Notes under the pieces: generated by a model | Told to the model about the DNA's origin: nothing | The model's database searches: none | The model's input: only the letters and a program-made list of their open reading frames with translations | NCBI GenBank assembly: GCA_958450365.1 | Contig: CAUEEP010000928.1 | Location: forward strand, 793,501-857,500 | Direction of reading: 5' to 3' | DNA length: 64,000 bases | Source: Mesorhabditis belari | Lineage: Eukaryota > Nematoda > Chromadorea > Rhabditida > Rhabditidae | Shown here: positions 35,673 to 48,227 of the stretch, piece after piece | Numbering within the stretch: the first letter of the stretch is position 1 | Layout: each line of letters starts with the position of its first letter | Made by a program: the position numbers and the translations under genes

Positions 35673-38600
35673 ATGATGCTTTTTCTAAAATTATTCCTTA
35701 TTTCGGTATTTTTTGAAAGTACCCAACAAAAAGGTAGCCAACTTTATGATGACAAATTTGTGATGTTAAAAAGAGAAAACTTTCAGATCTTCTAACCGTA
35801 CCCACTAATGAACTTGTGTTGACGGAAAATGCAACTGAAAATGATGAGTTGACAAAAGATTTCAAGTTCAAAGTTTTACCTGAAGTAAGTTCGAAAAATG
35901 TTGAGAAGGAAACCGTGAAACAATAAATTTTACGGTTCTAATATACCGTGCAAACTCTAAAAGAAGCCCCAGAGCTTCTATTTTTCAACCCTCCAAAATC
36001 GGCCAGCCAAAAAAAAGTAGGTAACGGTGCCCCACATAAATCAGAAATTTATTTTTTTTAAAAAAAACTATTTTAAACGATAGCCCTTTGGCTATAAAAA
36101 TACAGAAAACATATTTAAAAGTGAAAATATTTTCTTCCCCTCGATGATTTCAGTTATTGAAAGTTTCCTTATTCAGCGAACTTCCAAAGTTCTTCAAAAC
36201 GATTCTCTCTGCCATTCCTTTAATTGCTCTAGCGGTGTACGCCAAGGAAGTATTCTGGGTCCTATACTTTTTTTACAATTTACCCAAAACCCTCAGACGA
36301 TCTTCCAAAAAAAAATAAATACACGAAGTAAAGAAAAATAGAGATTTCCTTCTAACATCTAACATTTTCTTTACATCATTAATAGTTTCTTCAAATAAAA
36401 TATAAACGATGATATTTAGGTAACAGAAGAGATCGGGATTTCCCTTGATCCTCCATCTCCAGCTCTCAACCTCTCTCCATCAATTCTCTCACCGGGACAA
36501 GAAATGAAAATGATTTTAAAAGATCCAAAAGCACTTCGAGAAAACGATGATTCGAAATTTCAGGTTTTTTTTGGAGTTTAAAATTGCTACTACGAGTTTC
36601 CTTTGTAAATTTGCAAAAAAAAAAGCTGAACTGAAGCTGAGATTTGAGGTGATTGCTTTGGGATTGATCAGTGGAGATGAACAACGTTTTCCGCTTAATT
36701 TGAAGATTATCAAGAATGAGAAAAACGTAGAGAAGAAAACTGAAAGTACAGAAAAAGTTTGTTTCGCCATTTTGCTTTAAAATTTTCTATGAAACTTAAG
36801 ATTGTTGATGGGCCATCATTTGAGAAAAATCTCTACAAAATCGCTTTCGTGAACGGGAAATTACAAGATGGGGACATTGTTGTAAAGGTAAGAGTAGATG
36901 GGAAACGAAAAGAACCGAATTAAACCGAATTAAACCAAATTAAACCGAATTAAACCGAATTAAAGCGAATTAAACGGAATTAAACGGAATTAAACCAAAT
37001 TAAATCGAATTAAACCGAATTAAACCGAATTAAACCGAATTAAATCGAATTAAACCGAATTAAACTGAATTAAATCGAATTAAACGGAATTAAACCGAAT
37101 TAAACCGAACTAAACCGAATTAAACCGAATTAAACCGAATTAAACCAAATTAAACCAAATTAAACCGAATTAAAGCGAATTAAACCAAATTAAACCGAAT
37201 TAAATCGAATTAAATCGAATTAAACCGAATTAAACCGAATTTTATTCTTTTCAGTTGAGAAATCTTCCTCCAAATCATACTAAACATTTCGATTTTCGTC
37301 TTGTTGGTGATCCAGAGATTTTGAAGCTTTTCACAGCTAAACACAAAGGTTTCTTTTTGTTTTTTTCCCGATTAACTATATTTTTAGATGATTCAATTGT
37401 AATTTCAATGAAAAATTGCCCAACTTGCAATGCTCCATTCAAATTTTCGTTTGGTTTAATGGGACGAGATGGGAAAAGTAAACGAAGATTGTCCGCTATT
37501 TTCGTTTGTCGAAATGAAAATGTTCGTTTTAAAGGGGAAAATATATAAAATATATTTAAATCTCTTTAATTTCGAAAATTTTTAGTCCGAATCTCTTCAT
37601 TTTTCACAAAAAGTCTACTCGACTTCACTCGTTGAAGGATCTCGATCATTGGCGAGATTGATTAAACTACGCTCAGTGGGAACGAAAGCTCAAAATGTAA
37701 TGAGAATTTAATGTCTATAAATACCGTGAAACTCTTTAATCGATCATCTAAAGTAGAAGAGAGATCAATGACAAATGTTATGGTAAAATTCTTGAACAAA
37801 TTTTTCTTAAGGCCACTTTCACTTTGGAGAACTCGAATGGAGTGTTCGCGATTGATGGGAAAACTGGAGTTTTGTCGATTCAAGTTTGTTTAAAACTACT
37901 CAGTAATTTGTGCTTAGTAATTTGTGCTCAAAAACGGAAAGAGATCCTTTCTAGCGCACTTTTTTTAGCACTTTCTAGTGCACATCGACCAAACAGAGAT
38001 CAGAATGACTTTTTTTTTGATTAGACTCAAAGCTCAAAGTTGACTTTAAAGAAATGTTACTATTTAACAGATCAAAACGAAATTTCAACCAGCTTTTTCC
38101 ATTTTCCTTTCCCATTTCCCATTTCCCATTTAAAAGAGACAGATTACAGTTCGAAACTGGAATCTGTCTCCAGTTTTTATCCAATCTATCCACTTTTGGA
38201 TAGATTTATAATATTTATTATATAAGAAGCAAAAAGACTCAACAACCCGCCCACCTTACTACGAATAGTTCCCATTTCCCATTTCCCATTTCCCTTTTCA
38301 GAATCCCGAATTCATCTCCCGTCAATCACTGGGTTCTCAACTTAATCTCACCACTCATACACAGAATGGCTCATTCAATGATACGGCCACAATTCTCGTT
38401 GATATTATTGGAAGAAATGAATTGTCTGAAAGTCTCCCGAAAAATGATCAAGTTTATAATCATTATCATTGACCATTCAAGAGATCAAAATTTCAGACCG
38501 AATCCTCTTTTATACTTCAAATTGGTCAACGGGAAATTGATGTTTTCCCTTTGAATGTAAAAGAGAAACATTTAAAATATTCAATTTCTGAAGGAGATAC

Positions 38601-41600
38601 TTTTAGGTAAATCGAAAAGTGATCACAAAGTTTCAAGAAAATTCCTTTTTTAGCTTTTCAATTGATCCACAAATTGGAACTCTTGCTTATGTGGGATCTT
38701 TCAAAAAAGAAACGGAAAGCTACAAATTAAAGGTTTTTGTTCATATATTTATATATAAAGCTTGGTTTTTCTTTAGATAATCACCCAAAATAATCACCAT
38801 GGAGAGAAGGGGGTAAGGGAAAGGAATGTTGAGGTGAAAGTGATCGGATTGGGATCAATGATACCAAGATTTCAAAAGGATTCAATCACAAAAGTCATTG
38901 ATATGGGTAAGGAACATTTTTATTAGGTTGGTTAGCTCAATTTAGCTCAATTTGCTCAATTGTTCGAGGTTTTAAAAAAAGCCAAAGTATCTGATCAGCT
39001 AGAAACCAAGCCTTGAACTGGCCCTTATATTGGCTTGGTCAATTGAAAACTGCGGGACTTTGAACTAAAATTTATTCAACATAAAACCATGAATTCATTC
39101 CAAATAATTTCCATTATTATTGACGACTTCTGCCCATTTTACAGACAATTTGCGGATTCCTCTTTCGTAGTAGGATTTTGGTTTGTGTGTGAGACAAGTG
39201 TGAGACTCAAAGATGGAGGACTGGAGATGTCCCAGTTTGAGCACTTTCTTCAAAAGAAACCCATTTTGGTGTCAATAGAAAAGTTGTAGAGAATCAAAAA
39301 TTAGGCTTACAGCCAAATTTCCAAAAAGATACACTTAGTAGTTTCGCTTAAAATGCAAGTTTTGTGAAAATTCGTAAATTTGGCATTTCTTCAAAACAAG
39401 TTTTTGCATCGTTCTGAAAATTTGGATATAAGCTTGATTTTTGATTCTCTACAACCTTTCCATTGACACGAAAATGGGTTTCTTTTGAAGAAAGTGCTCA
39501 AACTGTCACATATGACGGGAGCCGGCAGTTTTCAATTCACCAACCCAATAGTCCCATAAAAAATCGACTTCTCTTACCATTAAGTTGAGCTCGAAAAATA
39601 GAAATGAAGATCGTACAAATGTACAAACGTACAAATGTAATAGTGAGTATTTTGTGGGTTAAATGTTTCGCTTTCCAAAATGTTCCTTAGCTTTTCTTTT
39701 CCCAATCTCAACTTTTCTTTTCCCAATATTTGTGTATGACAGAAAGGGGATCAATTACAAATTAAGTGGAGAAAAAAGCTTGATTTTTGATTCTCTACAA
39801 CCTTTCCATTGACACGAAAATGGGTTTCTTTTGAAGAAAGTGCTCAAACTGTCGCATATGACAATAGCCGGCAGTTTTCAATTCACCGACCCAATAATAA
39901 GAATTCTTAATAAGAAAGATTTCTTTAAACTCTAGATAATCCGTCAAATTTGATCATTGACAATTTGCGAATTGAGGACGAAGATAAGGATGCGAAACTC
40001 GAATTTTCGATTCACTCAATTACTGGCGAAGAGGAGAATGGAGAGAAAAGTCGGGGGAATTACGTGAATTTCTTCAATTTCTCCTTTTTAGAAACTCTTT
40101 CAAAGAATCTTTTCAATTTGACATCAATCAAAAAGTCGAATTTTTATGAATTATCCCTGGAACGAGCAATTCCGTTGAATACTTTAAACGTTTCTTTTAT
40201 GCAAATATCGATGAGTGCTCAAGATGTCAATCATTTGAATGAACCAAAAGCATACGGTATTTTCGATTTTTCGAAAAGATCTTTACTACGCCCGTTTGAC
40301 GGCACTTCTCTTCAAAAGTCACTTTTTCTGGGCTAATTTTATGCGTAGATTCCAGAAAACACAACGAAAACTTGGGAAATAGTGTTTTAAGCCGAGTTTT
40401 GTGGCCTTCAAAGTGCGCGCTCATTTCAGTGTGATATCAGAGGGATACACAAAGGGAAGAGATCTAAAAATCGTCTCTCAAAAGATTTTTTGAAACCAAA
40501 AACACTTCTTCTGGCATAATTTAACCTACTGATTACGTTTCTAATAAAATTAGAGCAAAATTTTATTTTCCAAAATTTCGACCCTGTGGTCCCCCACATG
40601 AGTGAAAATCTTCAAAAATATTTTTTCAATTTCTTTTGTCTCTACCAGTTAATTTAAGCTAGAAAATAAATATTTAATGGTTAAAAATGGATTTGGCTTT
40701 AGTTTTGATGTTGAGAAGTGCCCCAATAGTCTATGGCTTGAGCTCCACATAGTGAAGTACACTGTAGAGCTTTGCACTTTGAAGCCCGCGAAACTCGGCT
40801 TAAAACGCCATTTCCCATGCAATCGTTGTCCTTTTTTGAGATCTACGCATAAAATTACCCCGGAAAAAGTGGGTTTTAAAGAGAAAAATCGTGTCCAACT
40901 TGCGTGGTACCAAAAGATCATCAAATTTCAGCCAATATAACTCTTCTAATGTTTAAAAAGAATGCAAAAGTTGACGCAACATTGATCGATCAATTGAATC
41001 CGGTAAAGGATTTTCGTTTAAACGATTTGAATCTGTAAAAAAAGTGCAGTTTGTATTTGTTACAAACAGATACAAACAAATACAAATCCAAACAGAAATG
41101 CTTGTATTTTGTGCAAAATTTCACATTTTGATGCGCCAATAAGGCACGCTTTACATTTGATGCGCCAATAGAGCGCACGCTTTACATTTTGATGCGCCAA
41201 TAAAGCGCACGCTTTACATTTTGATGCGCCAATAGAGCGCACGCTTTACATTTTGATGCGCCAATAGAGCGCACGCTTTACATTTTGAGGCGCCAATAGA
41301 GCGCACGCTTTACATTTTGAGGCGCCAATAGAGCGCACGCTTTACATTTTGAGGCGCCAATAGAGCGCACGCTTTACATTTTGAGGCGCCAATAGAGCGC
41401 ACGCTTTACATTTTGAGGCGCCAATAGAGCGCACGCTTTACATTTTGAGGCGCCAATAAAGCGCACGCTTTACTGGCGCATCAAAATCTCAAATTTATGG
41501 GTAAACTACTGGCCAATGTCTTTTTTTCTTTCTTGAGATTCCCTCAACGATGACAATCGATTCGTCGACACCAATCGGCACTTATCTTTTCACAATTTCA

Positions 41601-44600
41601 TCGATTGCTTGTGAAATCGAGAACTCTACGTGCTCTTTTGTTCTCAATCGATCAAATAACACAAAAGTTTTGAGGGATTTTCGAATAAATCCATCCACTG
41701 GTGAATTCCATTTTATTGCCGCTGAGTTTTAAAGTTTTCAGGCGAAATAACAACTCGAAATTCTCTTATTAATTCTCTCAATACAAAACCGTATAATCTT
41801 TCGATAACAATGAGAAATGAGAAAATGAAAATCGAGAAGAATGTTTCAATGATTGTCAAGTAAAAAAAAAAAAAAAACGAAAATCATCATCGAAATTTAG
41901 TGTAAATCAATCAAAAGCTATTCAGCCGACACTCAGAAAAGAGAAATTTGAAGTGACAATTTCTGAGAATCTTCCAATTGGAGCACAAGTTTTGCAGGTA
42001 AAAATGAATTGGTAGGTTGAATTGGATTGAATAAATGAAAGGATTTAGATTGTCAATGAAAACCCACAAAACTATCGACTTATCGGTGAAGCTTCTCATT
42101 ATTTCAAAATTGATGAAAAGGTTTGAAAGAAAAATTTTGCTTTAAAAAACGAAACCTTATTTAGGGAAATCTTCAAATCGCCGAGAAAATTGATGCCGAA
42201 AAAGAGGAAACGATCGATTTATTTGTGCAAATCGGCGACACGGAAATGATGAATTCGATTGCGTCGGTGAGTTTCCTCGACTTTTGCCTTTACTTTGTAC
42301 ACGATTTTTCCACACACAACATCGATAATCGTATAGTATCCAGTGAGCCAAAAAAAAAGCTGAATTTTTGCCGATAATTGACCGAGTATTGATCGATCAC
42401 TGATAACTGATGAAGAGATTTTCTTTTCAGTTAAAAATTAATATCAAAAACGAAAATGATAACGCTCCTGAGTTCGGTGAAGGGAAGTATTCAATTGAAT
42501 TGTTTGATGATATTCCGCTTGGAACGAAAATTGCCAAAATTGAGGTGAGTAAATGAGTATAAAGTATAAGAATATAAGAATTAAGAAAGTAGTATAAGAA
42601 TTAACTAGTATAAATGATAATCTAAAGAAGAAATTGTTTAAAAGCAAAGAAAAAAAAGTCCAGGGAATCGATAAAGATGGAGATGAGTTGCGATACTCAA
42701 TTCGATGTGATTGTGGGGATAAAATGGATCCGAAAATCCTCGAGATTGATGGAAATGGATATGTGAAAGTGGTCAATTATCTATCTAAAGGTGACAAAAG
42801 TGATAAAAGGAGAATTTCCTTTTTTTTGCCTATCCTGAGAATTTTCTAAATATCTCTGAGCTGATCTTTTTGCATTCTTTTATAAACTTTAACATTCAGT
42901 GGATCAGTTTAAAATTTAGAGAACCCAATGGAAAGATTAAGTTGAAAATTTGTTTATTTGGTTTTTTGGGGTCGGGGAATTCGAATCTAATGTTAATTTG
43001 CACCAACAGTAAACCCAAATACTCGAAATATCTTGACCTTGGCCATTTCGAAGAGTCTTGGACTTCGAAGAGTCTTGGACTTCGAAGAGTCTTGGACTTC
43101 GAAGAGTCTTGGACTTCGAAGAGTCTTGGACTTCGAAGAGTCTTGGACTTCGAAGAGTCTTGGACTTCGAAGAGTCTTGGACTTCGAAGAGTCTTGGACT
43201 TCGAAGAGTCCTCAACTTTGACATTAAAGAAACGTTTCTCCTACTTGATCAATTTTAATGCTTTTAATTTCAAAAGATACCCTCACAAAAGAGAAAAGAG
43301 ACAAAGTTCTTCATTTTTTTTTGCGAAAAAAATCACGGTAATTCCGGAATACGGTGCGCCAGAAGGTTTCTACAAAATGCTCTCTAGCTCTTTTCTCTTT
43401 GTTTGGAGAAGTTGAAAAGAAAAAAAAGATTGAGAAACCCTAAGAAGTCAAGAGTAGTTGATCGTTTTTTGTGATTTAGGCTTTTTGTATTAACGATATA
43501 GGGATGACCCCCAAAAGATGCCCCTTTCTTTCCTACCAATATAAACAAAAGTGAAAAGTATAAACACTGTCTCTTTTGACCCAAAACATCTGTAGATGGG
43601 GCGAAAAAGACTGAAGTCCTTTCGAGTACGGGACACTGTAAATTCCAAATCTCAGGTTTATAGTACCATAAAATTGGCAACGGATTCGGATTTCCGGCTT
43701 CAACAAGCCCCAGATACAAATTTAAGCCTTCAACAAGCCTAATCTAACGAGTTTAACTGATAAGGTAGATACTTAAAGATGAGTTATGAGATGAAGATTG
43801 GATAGAGATTGGTGAGATGGTTTGTGAGATGGTGTAAACAAAAACTAACACTAGATTCAGATTTCTCACCACAGAAAACCCCTAGGTACCAATTTTGAGC
43901 TTCTTAGGACTTCTGAAACACTCTCCTCCCAGAGAGAAAGCCTAAAAACCGCTACGTCACGAATGTGATAACGAATATCATCATTAATTTTCAAATTCCA
44001 AATTTAGATTTTGAAACGAATTTGAATTATTCGGTGAAAGCAAGCGATGGTTTACATGAAGCGATGAACAAATTTGAATTGAAAGTGAAGAAATCACAAA
44101 AATGCATTCCTCAATTCGATTCAAACACTCAAAAAGAGTTTCACATTAGAAAAGTAAGCTAAAAAAAAAAGGAATTTCTTTTAAATTTTAAATTTTAAAT
44201 TTTAAATTTTAAATTTTAGAATTTAAAAGAACGCACTTTGCTTGGTCGAGTACAAAGAAAAGGAAGCTTTGACGAGGATTGTGTCGTTTTTTATTCAATT
44301 AAGAACACAACTTTGAACGGAAATCAATTTGAGGTTCAATGAGGACTTTAAAATATTCGAATTTTTGATTTAGATTGATGCAAAAACTGGAGAACTTTTC
44401 GTGAAAGATTTCTTAATGAAAGAAGGAAAAGAACGTAGAAATTTGGTAAATTTTTGATCATTCAAATAATTCAGCTCTCAAATTTCAGATTGTTCAATTG
44501 AAATCGGGAAAATTAGTGAAAGAAATGGGAATTGATGTGCGAATTGAAAAGGGAAATGCTGACGACATCGAGTTTCAAGTTTTAAGTTCAAAATTGTCTT

Positions 44601-47600
44601 TTGAAGTTCGTTTATTGATTTATTGATATGGTGAGATTTTTTTTTCGGATTTAGATTGCAGAAGATTTCCCGATTGGCTCAATTGTTGGACGGATTCCAA
44701 TTAAGGAATCATATTCTTTATCTAATAAACTCAAATATTCAATCAATCAACTGGACAGTTAGTTTTGAAATTTGATCGTTAAAGCTGTTAAATCAAGGAT
44801 TGCAAAGTTTCCCCACTTGTGAATCTGTTGCACGCATATCACCCAATTAGCTTTTTTTGAAAATTTGCATATAAATCGTGGCGTGCAATAAAAAACACAA
44901 TTAGGGCATAGCTCTGCCTTTTTCTGTGCCTTCTCTGCGCGTCACGTGGTTTCCAGCCTCTTTAAAAAAGAAAACGGTGTGGCGCAGGTCACTTCCCGGC
45001 CGCGCATCACGGCTAGCACGGGCGTCGCTTACGGCGAACGAATTACGGAGAACGAATCTATTGCACGCATATTACCGTCGCCTACGGCTTAGGCTTACAC
45101 GCTTACGTCGCATATTACATTCGCCTACGTATAGACAAATTTTCAAAACAATAGTGCAACAGCGTGCAACAGCTTCAAAAGTACCGTTTCCCCTTTATAG
45201 CTCCATTCGCCTTGAATTCACTTGGAGAAATTCTGTTGAGCGGAACAATTGATGCAGAAAAACACGAAAAATATAAGTAAATTATTTATTTTTATAAAAT
45301 CACTGATTATTTTTAGCCTAACAATTAATGTGATCAATGAAAATGGTGAAAAAACTGTAGAAAAAGAAATTTTCGTCGAAATTTCCCTTCAAGATGTGTA
45401 AGTTTGTTAATAAAAGAAATTAAAAGAGAGAAAAAAGGGTTTCAAAAATAATAATAAAAAAAGATTTCAATTTTAAGTAATGACAACGGGCCGGTGTTTT
45501 TGCGAAAAGAATATTTATTGGGTGTTGATCGAGATGCTCTCCCAGGGACACTTTTGATCACTTTACGGGCTGACGATCCAGATAAAGAGAAAAAAGGTGA
45601 CAAAATTTTAAGATCTCTTAGAAAAACAACAATTTATACCTCTTCTTTTCATTGTAATCTATGTTATTTCAAAACAAAAAAACCAAGATTTACTTAAATA
45701 ATACCTTTTTAAAGGCAAAATAATGGTAGTCGCGAAAGAAGCACCAAATTTGTTTTTTTGCGTAGGCCGCCATAACTTTCTTCCAAGTTAGTCAATCTTG
45801 ATGATTTTGGTGGTATTTTGTAGATCTCAAACAAGTGCAACAAAATGATACCAAAATCATAAAGATTGGCTCACTTAGAAGAAAGTTATGGCGAGTTGCG
45901 GAGAAAATTTGGCGCGAAGTAGTCACCCCCGGTGACACGTTTAAGAAAGGATCTGAACCATGTGAAAGTAAAATTTTCAAATTAAAGCCATTCATTACCG
46001 TCTTCTTTCATCAACTTTTGTATTGAATCATCATGAGAAAGAAGCTGACGAAATCTTCACGATCAATTCGACAAATGGAGAACTTCGAGTGGAGAGTTTC
46101 TCGTTGAAGTGAGTGACACAATGAATTTATGAATATGAATTTATGATAAAGGCAAAAAGAGTAAACGCTTTAAGAGGTTACCCTCTTAAAGCGTCCCTCT
46201 TAAAACGTCCCTCTAGGTTACCCTATTAAAACGTTTACCCTTTTTTTTCTCTAGAGAATTTAATGGCGGTGCATTTTATGTGCAAGTCGAAGCAAATGAA
46301 GGAATCGATGAGAGATCACATAAAGATGTTGCGACGCTCAAGGTTCATTGTTTAATGGCTGAAAACTTTCCAGAAAAAAAAAAAGAAATACTTAAAAATC
46401 TAGATTTTTGTGTACACCGAGGAAAGCATTATGGTGATGGAAATGACGAAAAATCCCGTGGAAATCTTCTGGAATAACACAAATGCGATCACTGAGTGAG
46501 AGGGGGAATGGGCTATTGCGGGAATTCAACAATTATGAATGAGTTTTGAGTAAAGACTTTGTAGATAATTAGAAACAAATTTAAAGCCAAAATTGATCCC
46601 AGAAATTTGGGCATAGTGCGTAGGAAGCTCAGTCTCACACCACCCCTTTGCCTTGCCACTTTGCCTTGCCACTTTGCCTTGCCACTTTGCCTTGCCACTT
46701 TGCCTTGCCTTGCCACAAGGAAAGCAACCCAATACTGGGACGGTTTGCCATATGGAGAGCGATTGTGCACACAAAGAACACCCGCCCGGTCATTTAAGGC
46801 TTTTTTGGCTTTTGCATTGTAAATTGCATAAAAAGAAGATATTCAGCTGTAAATTTGTATCCTGGGATTTTCGGGTTCAAGCAATCAATATTCATTTTAT
46901 TTTAGAGTTATTCATTTTATTGAGTCTACCAATTGGACCCCGGGCTTAATTGGTCTAAACTTTTAAATAAAGAAAGAACTTATCAGTCTATCTTGGAGAT
47001 AAAATTCGTAGCTTTCAAATGATATTTAAATGCATCGGTTCATCCCAATAAAAATCAATAATATTATCTCTAAGCAAGATTATGAACCTTCAAAACATGA
47101 CGACTCATTCAAAATACTCGAATTGCTTTTTGATATGTTTATCTAATCAAATTGCAGATCGCTTTCCCATCGAACGGGCCTTCAAGTAATCCCATTAATG
47201 ATCGATATTCATCGTGTTGAAGGACATCCAATTCCCCATAATTCTGATCTTTTCTTTATCATTGCAAATGGTTCTTTGCTGAGAGTTCTATCGGCAAAAG
47301 AGGTAACATTTGTTAGAAAACTTTTAGAAAAGGCAAAGCTTTAACTTCACCTTGCACAAATCCCTTTCTGGTACACTAGATATTTGAAAATATTAATTGA
47401 GTATGCCAGAGAGCGTACGTTTACCGTAGTACGAGATAGACATGGGAAAATTTCAATCCAAACCTAATTCTAATTCGTCTTTCCTTGTGCCCTCTGAAAT
47501 TTTGTCTACAGATAGAAGTCGATATTTTCAAATTGTAGACAAAATTTGAGAGAGATCGGCGAAGAAGGTGGAATTAGATTCGAATTGTAATTTTGCTAGC

Positions 47601-48227
47601 ACATAAGATAATGCTCGAGTTTTTTAGGCTTTAACACAAATGAACACAAAACAATGGAGATTCGGCGGACTCTCTCCCCAAATTCGTCCCCTCATCACTC
47701 CACTCTCTGATCAAATCCATTCTTCATCAATCCTCCCAAATCTCTCCACTCCACTCATCCTTCTCATCACTATTTTCATCATTTTATTCATTGTGATTCT
47801 TTGCGTAATTTTAGTTCTAATGTGTTATTATCGAGGAAGGTTTGGAAAAGAAATTTAAGAAAAACTCAAAGAAAATTTCAGATTTTTGAAAGAACAACAA
47901 ATTTTCGCTGATCGCCAGATTCTCGCTCAAACACTTCAAAGACCAAAGATCGCGCCAGTTCCTTTGAATTTAGTTTTTGATGGATTATAGTAAGCTTTTC
48001 ATTTCATCTCAAAATAAATCAATCATTTTAGTGAACGAAACAATCCATCGCTTTTCCAATCAACCGAATATTCGATTCAAGAAGTGAAGATGAATGTTGA
48101 AGATGAGAAAAATGAGAAAGAAGCACTTGATCTGTCAGCAGAATATGGAGTTGTTGACAAGAGATCACCTCGACTGAACAATATGAAGAAGAATCGAGAT
48201 TATGCAACCATTTATGAAGCTTTGTAA
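35673..48227 (+). CDS. Single-pass cadherin, about 1417 residues
   Basis: Cell-surface adhesion receptor. 37 exons: 35673-35733, 35787-35884, 36420-36563, 36637-36756, 36801-36887, 37255-37348, 37388-37521, 37586-37696, 37812-37883, 38302-38451, 38497-38606, 38654-38732, 38777-38906, 39936-40256, 40971-41002, 41538-41700, 41742-41859, 41901-41997, 42049-42120, 42165-42266, 42431-42544, 42664-42790, 44008-44153, 44220-44333, 44374-44445, 44489-44605, 44655-44757, 45201-45276, 45317-45397, 45478-45596, 46042-46108, 46255-46342, 46422-46495, 47158-47302, 47628-47839, 47882-47989, 48032-48227. Phases close throughout. Signal peptide MLFLKLFLISVFF; cadherin linkers NENDNAPEF and DVNDNGPVF, strands such as FSIDPQIGTLAYVG; many repeats are degenerate. 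Membrane span near LILLITIFIILFIVILCVIL, then a 120-residue acidic tail ending RDYATIYEAL. No EGF or laminin-G domain seen. A few acceptors (36636, 40970, 46041) are weak. Confidence 0.88.
36128..36300 (+). mobile_element. Fragment of a non-LTR retrotransposon reverse transcriptase
   Basis: In a cadherin intron, ISVIESFLIQRTSKVLQ followed by CSSGVRQGSILGPILF matches the conserved GV.QGS.LGP block of LINE reverse transcriptases (CR1/Jockey-like). It is cut off on both sides and shifts frame after the block. Confidence 0.8.
36905..37245. repeat. Ten-base minisatellite AATTAAACCG filling an intron
   Basis: About 34 tandem copies with single-base variants (AATTAAATCG, AATTAAACCA, AATTAAACGG) make up nearly all of the 367-bp intron 36888-37254. 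Confidence 0.95.
39028..39550. mobile_element. Mariner deletion-derivative MITE (copy 3)
   Basis: Ends TATTGGCTTGGTCAATTG and CAATTCACCAACCCAATA with TA at both ends, in a cadherin intron. The plus strand is open for 66 codons (39089-39289), in the frame antisense to the transposase remnant. Confidence 0.9.
39778..39896. mobile_element. Right-end fragment of the same MITE
   Basis: Repeats the last 119 bp of the neighbouring copy, including its private variants ACAACCTTTCC and ACACGAAAATGGG. This points to a local duplication and not an independent insertion. Confidence 0.85.
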